Assembly (NCBI GenBank): GCA_003211955.1
Contig: QCRH01000002.1
Location: forward strand, 26,973 to 90,972
Origin: Prochlorococcus sp. AG-459-O09
GTDB taxonomy: Bacteria > Cyanobacteriota > Cyanobacteriia > PCC-6307 > Cyanobiaceae
Reading direction: 5' to 3'
DNA length: 64,000 nt
Every line of letters starts with the position of its first letter. Position 1 is the first letter of the stretch. The notes beneath the pieces were generated by a model that was not told where the DNA came from, made no database searches, and worked only from the letters and a program-made list of their open reading frames with translations. The translations under genes were made by a program, and so were the position numbers. Below, piece after piece: positions 40,460-49,594 of this stretch.

Positions 40460-40660
40460 ATGTCTCAAACCAAAAGAGAGCAAGTCATTAGTCACATACG
40501 CTATTTAAGGCAAGAGCTCAGAGAAATGCACTTAGGAATAAAAGAAGATGACCTTTTTCCTGAACCAGGCGAATTGAGAGGATTAATGGCTCAGTTCGAA
40601 GCATTACTTGAATTAATAGAAGGAAATACTAAAATTCAATCAAATTCTGAAGCTGCTTAG
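40460..40660 (+). CDS. Small helical protein, unknown (66 aa)
   Basis: ATG start, 66 residues, predicted by eye to be two helices (REQVISHIRYLRQELREMHL and LRGLMAQFEALLELIEG) joined by a PEPGE turn; no cysteine and no membrane span. Twelve bases before the Ycf20-family gene on the same strand, so likely cotranscribed with it. I do not recognise a named family. Confidence 0.7.
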   Translation: MSQTKREQVISHIRYLRQELREMHLGIKEDDLFPEPGELRGLMAQFEALLELIEGNTKIQSNSEAA

Positions 40661-40671
40661 TTTAATACAAA

Positions 40672-41013
40672 ATGGTTGTTAAACCTCAAAAGACAAAATT
40701 TCAGCTAAAAATTGTGGAAAATATTCAGACATTAAGTATTTGGGCTAATAATCCATGGCGAAGATATTCAATATCTTTGATTATTCTTTTAATCGGCTAC
40801 TTTTTTGGAAGTTCTCTTGGTATGGTAAGTGCCGTTGTGGAACTCATGGATCCTGTAGCCGCTTTTTTAGCAGTAGTTTTTATTGAGTTTTTAATAGTTC
40901 TAAGAAGAAATTTTAGATTTGAAAGGAAAAAGAAATTTTTAGTACTTTTATTAGATTCTTTAAGATTGGGATTATTTTATGGTTTCTTTACTGAGAGTCT
41001 TAAGTTGCTATAA
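40672..41013 (+). CDS. Ycf20/DUF565 membrane protein
   Basis: 113 residues with a basic soluble N-terminus, the family motif NPWRRYSISLIILLIGYFFG, and three hydrophobic segments (about 35-52, 60-78 and 95-110). Ycf20 proteins occur in cyanobacteria and plastids, and are linked in algae and plants to non-photochemical quenching; a role here is inferred from that. Convergent with pyrB, 2 bases apart. Confidence 0.8.
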   Translation: MVVKPQKTKFQLKIVENIQTLSIWANNPWRRYSISLIILLIGYFFGSSLGMVSAVVELMDPVAAFLAVVFIEFLIVLRRNFRFERKKKFLVLLLDSLRLGLFYGFFTESLKLL

Positions 41014-41015
41014 AT

Positions 41016-42032
41016 TTACTTGTTGTGTTTTTGTAATAGATAAAGCAAAGCCATTCTTATGGGGATACCATTTGCAACTTGATTATTAATTAAGCAATTA
41101 GGATATTGATCTACCACTTTGCTACTTATTTCAATATCTCTGTTAATGGGACCAGGATGTAAGATTGGAATTTCTTTATTATTTAAAGATAATTTTTCTG
41201 GGGTTAAGCCATAATCCAAACTATATGAATCAATGCTACTTAGTAAATTTTCCATCATTCTCTCTTTCTGGAGTCTTAAAACAATAATCGCATCTGCAAT
41301 TTTAATTGATTCTTCCAATGATCTAAAAATTGTTAAGGAACCTCTTGATTTAACAGGATCTTCTATTTGATTTGGCGTGGGGGTTTTTAAAAAATTGATA
41401 AATTCATCAGGTATTAATGTCTTAGGACCACATAAAATTATATCGGCGCCGAATGCACTCAAAGCCCAAAGATTTGACCTGGCAACCCTTGAATGATTAA
41501 CGTCTCCAATAATTAAGATTTTTTTGGAATTTAAAACCTCTGGATTCAGTTTTTTTGGGGAAAAGAATTTTATCAATGTATAGATGTCAAGCAATCCTTG
41601 GCTGGGGTGACTATGTAATCCATCTCCCGCATTAAGAACCGAAGTCTTGGAATTTATTGCATCAAGTTTTTTTGCGATCTCAAAGGTTATGTAACTTGAT
41701 GAATGTCTGATAACTAATGTATCCGCCCCCATAGCAGAATAAGTTATGGCTGTATCAATTATTGTTTCGCCTTTTGTTAAAGAGCTGGAGGATGGCGCAA
41801 ACGTTTGGACATCAGCAGAAAGTCTTTTTGCTGCAAGCTCAAAACTATTTTTTGTTCTTGTACTAGCTTCAAAAAATAAAGACGTTACCAAAGTCCCTTG
41901 TAAGGCCGGTATCTTTTTTGTTCCTGCATTCTTTAGTGCATCAAATCTATTAGCTAATTCAAATACTGACTCATAATCTTTAATTGAAAAATTAGCTAGT
42001 GTGTGGATATGTTTATGAGGCCAAATTTGCAT
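41016..42032 (-). CDS. pyrB: Aspartate carbamoyltransferase catalytic subunit
   Basis: Forms carbamoyl-aspartate in pyrimidine synthesis. 338 aa. Carbamoyl-phosphate site [14 protein letters not shown], the SLTKGET loop (80s loop), [13 protein letters not shown], and the C-terminal [13 protein letters not shown] aspartate-site segment are all present. ATG start. No pyrI is seen, as expected in cyanobacteria. Confidence 0.97.
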   Translation of the reverse strand: MQIWPHKHIHTLANFSIKDYESVFELANRFDALKNAGTKKIPALQGTLVTSLFFEASTRTKNSFELAAKRLSADVQTFAPSSSSLTKGETIIDTAITYSAMGADTLVIRHSSSYITFEIAKKLDAINSKTSVLNAGDGLHSHPSQGLLDIYTLIKFFSPKKLNPEVLNSKKILIIGDVNHSRVARSNLWALSAFGADIILCGPKTLIPDEFINFLKTPTPNQIEDPVKSRGSLTIFRSLEESIKIADAIIVLRLQKERMMENLLSSIDSYSLDYGLTPEKLSLNNKEIPILHPGPINRDIEISSKVVDQYPNCLINNQVANGIPIRMALLYLLQKHNK

Positions 42033-42053
42033 TACGCTTAAAAAGATAAATGA

Positions 42054-42638
42054 TTATTGAAATTTAGGTGTTCTGTCACCTTTTAATCTTTTACTTACAC
42101 TCCTACTATTTTTGAGATACCAACGCCATTTTATATTTTTTGCCTTTGATATGCCAATTCTCGTAGTTTGAATAAGATCTTTTTCTTCTAAAGTGGAGTC
42201 TCGTGGAGAAATCCATAAAGATTTGTTATTAAGAACTTCAAGTGAGTTAAATGAAATATCTACACTGAATGTTTTAGTTACTAGGCCAGGTCCAGAAGCT
42301 AATCTTTCATTATTATTAGAGATAAAAACTGATCTAATCAAAACACCACTCGCAAAATTTTCTTTATCAGTAACTATGTTTAAACAATGATGAATGCCAT
42401 AAGATTTGTAAATATAAAATGTGCCAGGTTTGCCAAATAATGATTTGTTTGATTCAGTCATTTTGCGGTAGCCATGACAGGCCTCTTCTTCCTGTGAATA
42501 AGCTTCAGTTTCAACAATAACCCCTTTAACTTGATCTATCTCATTATTTTTTTTTATGAGGTGACAGCCTATTAAATCAGGAGCAACCAGTTTAGAGTGC
42601 CGATAAAAAAAATTTTTTGGAAATAATTCTTCTTCTAT
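42054..42638 (-). CDS. mpg: 3-methyladenine DNA glycosylase (AAG/MPG type), non-canonical start
   Basis: Base-excision glycosylase for alkylated purines. The first ATG (42461) would give only 135 aa and lose the catalytic residue. In the same frame 59 more codons upstream clearly encode the AAG N-terminus, including APDLIGCHLI, IVETEAYSQEEEACHGYRK and the catalytic Glu45. Before them the frame has no ATG, GTG or TTG back to a TGA at 42642-42644. The only near-cognate start giving full length (194 aa) is ATA at 42636-42638. Six codons above the TGA lies an in-frame ATG (42660-42662). So this is an AUA start, a nonsense mutation or a sequence error. Confidence 0.7.
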   Translation of the reverse strand: MEEELFPKNFFYRHSKLVAPDLIGCHLIKKNNEIDQVKGVIVETEAYSQEEEACHGYRKMTESNKSLFGKPGTFYIYKSYGIHHCLNIVTDKENFASGVLIRSVFISNNNERLASGPGLVTKTFSVDISFNSLEVLNNKSLWISPRDSTLEEKDLIQTTRIGISKAKNIKWRWYLKNSRSVSKRLKGDRTPKFQ

Positions 42639-42808
42639 TTTTCAATATCTATCTAATAACATATTTAGCTGAGAAAAATAATTAAGGCTATTAATTGATA
42701 TTGATTTTCAAAAAGATGTGATTATTTTTTAAATTATTTGAAATTCAAAGGATATGTAAATAAGTTGTTCTTAATAAACTATTATTTAGTAAGAAAGATA
42801 TTAAAGGT

Positions 42809-43102
42809 ATGACAAAAATAACTAAAGAGGAAGTTAAAAAAGTTGCTCATTTAGCGAGATTAGAACTTAACGAGAATGAAATTAATAGTCATGCAGAACA
42901 ATTAGAAAAGATATTGGATTATATAAGACAACTTGAAAAAATTGATACAGATGATGTCCCCTGTACAACTAGAGCTCTAGAGGTTGTAAATGTATTTAGA
43001 AAAGACGAAAAGAAAAATTCTGATTGCAATGAAGAACTTTTAGAATTGGGTCCATCGAGAGAGGATAAATATTTTAAAGTACCAAAAATTATTAGTGAAT
43101 GA
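42809..43102 (+). CDS. gatC: Glu/Asp-tRNA amidotransferase subunit C
   Basis: Small structural subunit of GatCAB, which makes Gln-tRNA(Gln) from Glu-tRNA(Gln). 97 residues; family marks KVAHLARLELNENEI, the QLEKILDYIRQLEKIDT helix and the C-terminal SREDKYFKVPKIIS that threads into GatA. gatA and gatB are not in this window. Convergent with crtR, 5 bases apart. Confidence 0.95.
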   Translation: MTKITKEEVKKVAHLARLELNENEINSHAEQLEKILDYIRQLEKIDTDDVPCTTRALEVVNVFRKDEKKNSDCNEELLELGPSREDKYFKVPKIISE

Positions 43103-43107
43103 GTAAG

Positions 43108-44139
43108 TTAGTTGCTTCCAATAAATGTTTTATTGACTATCTTTAATAAAAATTTTTTTATTTTAAAGCCAGGATATAGATTTATGATTTTTCGTATTTT
43201 CCCCCTCTTTTTGCTATGACTCCTTACACCTATAAGTAAATCATAAATAAAGTTAAAAATGTCTTCTTTACTTTCAAATATCCCAACCCTTTGAGGGGAA
43301 CCTTTTATATCCAATAAAGGTTTTGTTTTTTCATAAGCTATTTTGTACTCAAACCAAGGAATCGAAGGCCAAAGATGGTGAATGAGATGATAATTTTGTC
43401 CCATTATTAATAAATTCATAAATTTGCTTGGATAAACTCGAGAATTTATCCATTTATTTCTTGATCGAAATGGCCTATGGGGTAAATAATCAAAAAATAT
43501 TCCTAAAGTAACTCCTACCATTAATGCTGGGCCGAACCATAAATTATAAATTAAATTCATAAAGTCAAATTTCAAACCTGCCAAGATAATTGTTATGAAT
43601 ATGGATCTTTCAATTCCCCATTGAAGTAATTCATATCTTCGCCAGAGTTTTCTTTGAAAGAAAAACACCTCATGATAAAAAAATCTTGGAGCAATTAGCC
43701 AAATTGGACCAAAAGTACTAACAATATGATCTGGATCATTTTTGGGATGATTTACGTGAATATGATGTTGTAAATGAACTCTCGTAAAAACTGGGAAGCT
43801 AAATCCTAATAAGATAGCTGAGCCATGGCCCATTGCTTGATTTATCCAAGGGACTGGATGAGCAGCTTTATGACATGCATCATGAATAACAGTACCTTCA
43901 ATATGTAAAGCTAAAAAAGCAGTGGCTACAAGCAAAGGTAAAGGCCAAACACCTCTATACCATTGCCATATGCTAATAAAAGCTAGAAAATAACCACCAA
44001 AAAATAAACCTAATGTTGGATTCCAAAAACTTGGCGGATCTACGTAATTTTTAATCTCTTTTTGCCAATTAAAAGTTTTTGAAGAATTAGTATTTTTTGT
44101 TGTATTTTTACTGGTTAAGTTTGAAATCGATTCTTTTAT
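43108..44139 (-). CDS. crtR: Beta-carotene hydroxylase CrtR, non-canonical start
   Basis: Membrane di-iron hydroxylase making zeaxanthin from beta-carotene. His clusters HDACHKAAH, HLQHHIHVNH and HLIHHLWPS are visible, plus several membrane spans. The first canonical start (TTG 43935) gives 275 aa but drops the family N-terminus. The upstream frame reads DPPSFWNPTLGLFFGGYFLA and GVWPLPL, which matches the first membrane helix of known CrtR proteins. No ATG, GTG or TTG precedes it up to TAA at 44143-44145; ATA 44139 (343 aa) or ATT 44127 are the candidates. Coordinates use ATA. Confidence 0.8.
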   Translation of the reverse strand: MKESISNLTSKNTTKNTNSSKTFNWQKEIKNYVDPPSFWNPTLGLFFGGYFLAFISIWQWYRGVWPLPLLVATAFLALHIEGTVIHDACHKAAHPVPWINQAMGHGSAILLGFSFPVFTRVHLQHHIHVNHPKNDPDHIVSTFGPIWLIAPRFFYHEVFFFQRKLWRRYELLQWGIERSIFITIILAGLKFDFMNLIYNLWFGPALMVGVTLGIFFDYLPHRPFRSRNKWINSRVYPSKFMNLLIMGQNYHLIHHLWPSIPWFEYKIAYEKTKPLLDIKGSPQRVGIFESKEDIFNFIYDLLIGVRSHSKKRGKIRKIINLYPGFKIKKFLLKIVNKTFIGSN

Positions 44140-44163
44140 TCTTTAAATAATATAACTAATATT

Positions 44164-44247
44164 TTAAGATGATTGCATGTTCAAACATAAAAATTTTTTT
44201 AAGGAGATTTTTAATTTAATTTTAATGTGTCAAATTAATCATCTTAA
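44164..44247. repeat. 11-bp inverted repeat between crtR and tRNA-Leu
   Basis: TTAAGATGATT at 44164-44174 is repeated in inverse orientation (AATCATCTTAA) at 44237-44247, 62 bases apart. The interval holds a smaller ATGTT/AACAT pair and an AAGGAG followed by a 12-codon ORF (ATG at 44225), too short to call. It could fold as one long hairpin; function unknown. Confidence 0.35.
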
Positions 44248-44295
44248 GAAAAAAAATTTTTAAAATCAACTTCTTTCAATTATTATTTTATTTGA

Positions 44296-44377
44296 GCGGT
44301 CGTGGCGGAATTGGTAGACGCGCGAGTTTTAGGTACTCGTATCTTCGGGTGTGGGAGTTCAAGTCTCCCCGACCGCA
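44296..44377 (+). tRNA. tRNA-Leu (anticodon UAG)
   Basis: 82 bases with a 7-bp acceptor stem (gcggtcg / cgaccgc) and discriminator A at 44377. The anticodon stem cgagt/actcg carries loop tttaggt, giving anticodon TAG for CUN leucine codons. A long variable arm (class II) follows, then the T arm with gttcaag. The CCA end is not encoded. No integrase or duplicated tRNA end is seen nearby. Confidence 0.96.
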
Positions 44378-44449
44378 CTTAAGGAAATTCTGATAGATAG
44401 TTTGTTTATTGATATCAACTCTTATAATTTAAATTAAGTGATATATTTA

Positions 44450-44899
44450 ATGGATAGTTTGATATTTTATTTAGGGACTTTTTATATTTTAGTTGGGACC
44501 ATTTTTCTAACTGTACCAATAATTTATCTTGAGCTCGGTAAACCAAAAGACTTAATAAAAGCTTTTTTAAATTTATTAATAGGTTTGATATTAATTATTA
44601 AAAATAAAACACTAGATGAATCATTTTTTGTAATTTTCCTTTTTTTAACAGTATTAGTTATTTTTTATCTAGTAGAGCTTTTTTTATCTAGATGGTACCA
44701 ATTGACAGATAACGAAAAGAAAAAATTAATTACCTTTTTGGAGTTTAAAAATAATTTTTTGAAAATATTAGAATCTATAAATCTGGTATTTGGTGATTTC
44801 AAGAAACCTTCAAATTTTTTTAATTTTGGTAGCAATAATAAAAACTCAACCCAAAAAAAGTGGGTAAGAAATGATAAAAATGATAATATAAAACTCTGA
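44450..44899 (+). CDS. Ycf66-family membrane protein
   Basis: The N-terminal 90 residues contain three hydrophobic spans and the motif PIIYLELGKPKDLIKAFLNL, which I recognise from Ycf66 proteins of cyanobacteria and some plastids. The C-terminus is polar and Asn/Lys-rich. Function unknown. The ATG at 44450 gives 149 aa; an in-frame GTG at 44438 would add four residues. It lies between tRNA-Leu and ileS. Confidence 0.75.
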   Translation: MDSLIFYLGTFYILVGTIFLTVPIIYLELGKPKDLIKAFLNLLIGLILIIKNKTLDESFFVIFLFLTVLVIFYLVELFLSRWYQLTDNEKKKLITFLEFKNNFLKILESINLVFGDFKKPSNFFNFGSNNKNSTQKKWVRNDKNDNIKL

Positions 44900-45019
44900 A
44901 ATCAAATAAATAGGTTTTTTGAAACATCCTAAAAAAACTACAGGTCAATTAAGAAAGAATATAATGAATTAGATTTATTTAAATAATTCTTTTGATCACC
45001 AATATTTTTATATCGTCGT

Positions 45020-47926
45020 ATGAAATCTCAAAATAGCAAAGAACAAAAATCAGACTTTTCTTATAAAGAAACTTTAAATTTATTAAAAACTGACTTCTCA
45101 ATGCGCGCTAACTCAGTTGTAAGAGAACCTGAGATTCAGAATTTTTGGGCTAACAATAATATTGATTTCCAATTAGGTTCAAGCAATTCAGGCGAAATAT
45201 TTACATTACATGATGGCCCTCCTTATGCAAATGGAGCTCTTCATATGGGTCATGCCCTTAATAAAGTTTTAAAAGACATAATAAATAAATACAAAACCTT
45301 AAAAGGATTTAAGGTTCATTTCGTACCTGGTTGGGACTGTCATGGATTACCTATTGAATTAAAAGTTCTTCAGAATTTAAAATCTGATGAAAGAAAGAAT
45401 CTTGACACTCTAAATTTAAGAAAAAAAGCAACAGATTATGCTCATATCCAAATCAGTAATCAAAAGGAGGGTTTCAAAAGGTGGGGCATATGGGGAGATT
45501 GGAATAACCCTTACTTAACTCTCAAGAAAAGTTATGAATCTGCTCAGATTGGAGTATTTGGGAAAATGTTTTTAAATGGCTATATTTATCGAGGTCTTAA
45601 ACCTGTGCATTGGAGTCCAAGTTCAAGGACTGCACTTGCAGAAGCAGAATTAGAATACCCTGATGAACATTATTCAAAAAGTATTTATGTTTCATTAAAA
45701 ATCACTAAAATACCTGACGAAATTCTATTAAATTTCATCCAAGAAAACCTTAATATCAAAAAAGATTTTTTTCAAAATAATTCTTTCATAACTATTTGGA
45801 CCACTACTCCTTGGACCATACCTGCAAATGAAGCAGTTGCAGTAAATCCAAAAATAAAGTACGTTTTTGCTATCGATGAAGAGAAGAAAATTTACCTTTT
45901 TGCTGAGGATTTATCTTCTGAAATAAGTAAGAAATTTAATAAAGATTTCAAGGTGCTTTTGGAGGTTAAAGGCTCCAAATTGGAAAATATTGAATATCAA
46001 CATCCTTCTAAGAATAAAAATTGCAGAATTGTAATTGGAGGAGATTATATTACTACAGAATCAGGGACTGGAATTGTTCATACTGCGCCTGGTCATGGGA
46101 TAGATGATTTTAATGTGGGTCAAAAATATGATTTACCAATAACATGTGTCGTTGATGAAAAAGGTAACTTAAATGAATATTCTGGTCAATTCAAAGGATC
46201 AAATGTCCTGAAAGATGCAAATGATTTAATTATTGAACATTTAAAAGGAAATAATTTGCTGCTATTACAAGAAAATTATAAGCATAGATATCCGTATGAT
46301 TGGAGAACCAAAAAACCAACTATTTTTAGGGCAACAGAACAATGGTTTGCATCTGTAAATGGCTTTAGATCATCTGCATTAAAGGCAATCGAAAATGTTG
46401 AATGGATGCCAGAGACTGGAAAGAAAAGAATTTATTCTATGGTTGTTGGTAGAGGAGATTGGTGTATTTCTAGACAAAGGTCATGGGGAGTCCCTATTCC
46501 TGTTTTTTATAAAAAAAATGGTAATGACATTCTCCTTAACAAAGAGATAATTAATCATATTCAAGAACTTTTTAGTGATCATGGAGCAGATATTTGGTGG
46601 GATTGGGATGTTAAGAATCTTTTGCCAGAAAATTATGCAAAAGAATCCGATCTATGGAAAAAAGGAACAGATACAATGGATGTTTGGTTTGATTCAGGAT
46701 CTAGCTGGGCTGCAGTATGTGAACTAAGAAGTGAATTAAAGTATCCAGCAGATCTATACCTAGAGGGCTCAGATCAACATCGAGGATGGTTTCAGTCTTC
46801 TTTGCTAACATCTGTTGCAGTCAATAATAAACCTCCATATAAGAAAGTTTTAACTCATGGTTTTGCACTTGATGAAAACGGAAGAAAAATGAGCAAATCT
46901 TTAGGAAATGTTGTTGATCCAAATATAATTATTAATGGAGGTAATAATAAAAAAACTGATCCCGCTTACGGTGCTGATGTTTTAAGACTATGGGTAAGCT
47001 CTGTAGATTATTCAGTAGATGTTCCAATTGGTTCAAATATACTCAAGCAACTCTCAGACGTTTATAGAAAAGTTCGGAATACTGCAAGATATCTTCTAGG
47101 TAATATTCATGATTATGATCCTAAAATTGATAGTTTTGAAATTGATCAATTGCCTCTCTTAGATCAATGGATGTTAGGCAGATTAGTTGAGGTAACAGAT
47201 CAAATATCAAATGCTTATGAAAATTATGAATTTTCAAAATTTTTCCAAATTTTGCAAAGTTTTTGCGTTGTAGATCTATCAAATTTTTATTTGGATATTG
47301 CAAAGGATAGGTTATATGTAAGTTCTAAATCACAATTTAGGAGAAGATCTTGTCAGTTTGTCATGTCAAAAGTTGTTGAAAATTTAGCCGTACTTATTTC
47401 TCCAGTGCTTTGTCATATGGCTGAAGATATTTGGCAAAATATTCCATATTCAACTAAAGAAAAATCAGTCTTTCAAAGAGGATGGCCAATATTTTCGCAG
47501 TCATGGAAAAATCAAATACTTAATGAGCACATTGCAAATTTAAGAAATTTGAGAGTTGAAATTAACAAGGCTATAGAAGGATGTAGGAACAAACAAATAA
47601 TTGGAGCAGCTTTGGAAACTGAAGTTAATTATTTACCTGAAGATAAAGCTTTAAAAGATTCACTTACTTGGCTAAAAGAATTTGGCAATCAAGATGTAGA
47701 TTTATTTAGAGATTGGCTTATAGTATCAAAATTCCAAGTGGTATCCGATTTGGTAGAGAATTCTCTGATTATTGATGACAATGCACTTGGTAAAATACAA
47801 ATAAATAAAGCTCAAGGTCAAAAATGTGATAGATGTTGGCATTATCAAAAAGAAACTTTTAATGGAATCCAAAATACAAAATTATGCAAAAGATGTTCAA
47901 ATATTATTAATTTTGAATTAATTTAA
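45020..47926 (+). CDS. ileS: Isoleucyl-tRNA synthetase
   Basis: Charges tRNA-Ile with proofreading of valine. 968 aa, full length. Class I motifs: HMGH at 75-78 (in [14 protein letters not shown]) and [10 protein letters not shown] near 623. The CP1 editing domain includes [16 protein letters not shown] and [12 protein letters not shown]. The C-terminal zinc finger CDRCWHY and CKRC begins near 936. ATG start. Its stop overlaps the convergent gene by 4 bases. Confidence 0.98.
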   Translation: MKSQNSKEQKSDFSYKETLNLLKTDFSMRANSVVREPEIQNFWANNNIDFQLGSSNSGEIFTLHDGPPYANGALHMGHALNKVLKDIINKYKTLKGFKVHFVPGWDCHGLPIELKVLQNLKSDERKNLDTLNLRKKATDYAHIQISNQKEGFKRWGIWGDWNNPYLTLKKSYESAQIGVFGKMFLNGYIYRGLKPVHWSPSSRTALAEAELEYPDEHYSKSIYVSLKITKIPDEILLNFIQENLNIKKDFFQNNSFITIWTTTPWTIPANEAVAVNPKIKYVFAIDEEKKIYLFAEDLSSEISKKFNKDFKVLLEVKGSKLENIEYQHPSKNKNCRIVIGGDYITTESGTGIVHTAPGHGIDDFNVGQKYDLPITCVVDEKGNLNEYSGQFKGSNVLKDANDLIIEHLKGNNLLLLQENYKHRYPYDWRTKKPTIFRATEQWFASVNGFRSSALKAIENVEWMPETGKKRIYSMVVGRGDWCISRQRSWGVPIPVFYKKNGNDILLNKEIINHIQELFSDHGADIWWDWDVKNLLPENYAKESDLWKKGTDTMDVWFDSGSSWAAVCELRSELKYPADLYLEGSDQHRGWFQSSLLTSVAVNNKPPYKKVLTHGFALDENGRKMSKSLGNVVDPNIIINGGNNKKTDPAYGADVLRLWVSSVDYSVDVPIGSNILKQLSDVYRKVRNTARYLLGNIHDYDPKIDSFEIDQLPLLDQWMLGRLVEVTDQISNAYENYEFSKFFQILQSFCVVDLSNFYLDIAKDRLYVSSKSQFRRRSCQFVMSKVVENLAVLISPVLCHMAEDIWQNIPYSTKEKSVFQRGWPIFSQSWKNQILNEHIANLRNLRVEINKAIEGCRNKQIIGAALETEVNYLPEDKALKDSLTWLKEFGNQDVDLFRDWLIVSKFQVVSDLVENSLIIDDNALGKIQINKAQGQKCDRCWHYQKETFNGIQNTKLCKRCSNIINFELI

Positions 47927-48231
47927 ATCCAGTTTTTTTGATTCAAAAAGAAAAATGAGTTTTGATTTTCTCTTATAAAATTTTCTTCGGTTTCTGCGAA
48001 CGGTGCTATATAAAGTTTAAAGTTTGTAATTATATAAGAAAATGTTATTATTTTTTTTTCTGAATCTATTTCAATTGGATGAGTTGTTGAGCTACTGTAA
48101 CCTCTGAAAATAATTATTTCTAGTTGTTCTTTTTGGTTTTCTTTTAGAATGAATCCCTCTAGTTTAAGTACCCTATCAGGTATCTCGGAACTTATTTTTT
48201 CAAGACTATTTATTAAATCAATTTTTGCCAT
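47923..48231 (-). CDS. Conserved cyanobacterial protein (DUF7734-like)
   Basis: 102 residues from ATG 48231 ([10 protein letters not shown]); an in-frame start at 48258 would extend it by nine. The central strand pattern [19 protein letters not shown] resembles a cyanobacterial family of small soluble proteins that I associate with DUF7734; this is moderate at best. No cysteine and no membrane span. Its start overlaps the end of the next membrane-protein gene by 14 bases, so the two are coupled. Confidence 0.65.
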   Translation of the reverse strand: MAKIDLINSLEKISSEIPDRVLKLEGFILKENQKEQLEIIIFRGYSSSTTHPIEIDSEKKIITFSYIITNFKLYIAPFAETEENFIRENQNSFFFLNQKNWI

Positions 48232-48841
48232 TTTCTGAGAAGCAGGAGTTTCTTCCATTTTTAGGTAATTTGATTATTGACCATTGAATAAGGCCTAAAA
48301 TATAGATTAATAATGAAAATAATCCTAAGAATTTTGATATCGGCTGTGTAAAGTTGGCTCCAAAGAAAAAATTAAATAAATTTTTTATAATAATATATAA
48401 ATTTGAAGAAGGCTGAAGCCATATTGCACACGCACCCGAATTAATAAAAGAAAAGCAGTTGAAGTTTTGTAAACTCTGAATAAAGAAATTGAGAGATATA
48501 AAAGTTATCGTCCATCTCCATATTTTTGTCGTTGTGGTAAGGGAGTAAGAAAAATCATATTCTCTTAATTCATCATTAATATCGTTCCAAAACCAAACCG
48601 AAACTGTCATTAATAATGTTGAAATATTTGTTATCACAAGAGCATAATTATACTTTCCTATTAAAAGTAGAAGGCTTATAAAAAATAAAAGGGATACTTT
48701 CCAATAAATTGATATAAGTTTAATAACTGCTTTATTTCTTTTTTTAAGTGACCAGAAGGATAGAGTAACAGGAATACCAATAAGGAAAATTATTGAAAGT
48801 TGAAAGGATACCCAAATAGAAAGTTGATTAAAAACGTTCAA
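48218..48841 (-). CDS. Integral membrane protein (DUF3177-like)
   Basis: 207 residues with about five hydrophobic segments (roughly 8-28, 45-63, 68-85, 108-128 and 170-190) and a conserved-looking centre WFWNDINDELREYDFSYS. The layout resembles the cyanobacterial DUF3177 family; the assignment is from memory of pattern and position. The function is unknown. Divergent from trmB with 122 bases between. Confidence 0.6.
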   Translation of the reverse strand: MNVFNQLSIWVSFQLSIIFLIGIPVTLSFWSLKKRNKAVIKLISIYWKVSLLFFISLLLLIGKYNYALVITNISTLLMTVSVWFWNDINDELREYDFSYSLTTTTKIWRWTITFISLNFFIQSLQNFNCFSFINSGACAIWLQPSSNLYIIIKNLFNFFFGANFTQPISKFLGLFSLLIYILGLIQWSIIKLPKNGRNSCFSENGKN

Positions 48842-48963
48842 AACTTTTTCTTTTTAAACACATAATAATTAAACATCAAACTGTTACTTTTGAACTTACT
48901 ATTGTCATAGTTATGAATATTATGCATCCTTATATTATTGCCTAGGAAAATATTGATAATTGT

Positions 48964-49593
48964 ATGAGACAGCATGTAAATCCCCTTAGTAGTAATTTCA
49001 ATCAAATTGAGAGAATACCTTCTTTGAGCGAAATGTTTGGTGATTCTAAATCGAATCTTCATTTGGATATAGGTTGTGCTGCTGGAAAGTTTCTATTTGA
49101 TTTAGCTTTAGTTAATACCAGTTGGAATTATTTAGGAATTGAAATCCGTGAGAAATTAGTCAAAAATGCTAAATTAAAAGCTATTGAAAGAGAAATCAAA
49201 AATCTATATTTTATATTTGGTAATGCTAATAATATTTTGAATGATGTCCAAAATAAATTTATTATAAAAAATCTAAAAAGTATTTCTTTTAATTTCCCTG
49301 ATCCTTGGTTTAAAAAGAGGCATTATAAAAGGCGTGTAATTCAGCCAGGATTTATTAATATGCTCTCAAATTCATTGCAAACTGGCACCCTAATTTTTAT
49401 AAAAACAGATGTAAAGGATTTATTCGATTATATGGATTGCACTATATCAAGTAATTTTCATTTTAAAACAATAGATAAAAAAGATTTTAATCGTTCTGAC
49501 AGTTTTAATCCAATTAAAGTTAAAACTGATAGGGAAAAGTATGTGATTGTTAACCAACTTGATATTTATGAAAAAATTTATATAAAAATTTAA
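48964..49593 (+). CDS. trmB: tRNA (guanine-46-N7)-methyltransferase
   Basis: SAM-dependent methylation of G46 in the tRNA variable loop. 209 aa. SAM motif [16 protein letters not shown] at about residues 36-50, followed by [12 protein letters not shown] and the family signature [22 protein letters not shown] start; N-terminus short, as in the bacterial family. Convergent with glmM, 1 base apart. Confidence 0.95.
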   Translation: MRQHVNPLSSNFNQIERIPSLSEMFGDSKSNLHLDIGCAAGKFLFDLALVNTSWNYLGIEIREKLVKNAKLKAIEREIKNLYFIFGNANNILNDVQNKFIIKNLKSISFNFPDPWFKKRHYKRRVIQPGFINMLSNSLQTGTLIFIKTDVKDLFDYMDCTISSNFHFKTIDKKDFNRSDSFNPIKVKTDREKYVIVNQLDIYEKIYIKI

Positions 49594-49594
49594 T

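Noticed and set aside
42636..42662. TGA as a recoded codon (selenocysteine or readthrough) in the glycosylase gene
   Set aside because: No downstream stem-loop was noticed, the six codons above the TGA do not resemble the family, and no such system is known in these cyanobacteria; a non-canonical start or mutation is simpler.
44160..44300. Inverted repeat next to tRNA-Leu as an integration (att) site or island edge
   Set aside because: No integrase, no duplicated tRNA 3' end and ordinary core genes on both sides.
48838..49062. 74-aa ORF on the minus strand over the trmB start
   Set aside because: Covers the divergent promoter gap and the trmB N-terminus; AT-rich, no recognisable pattern.
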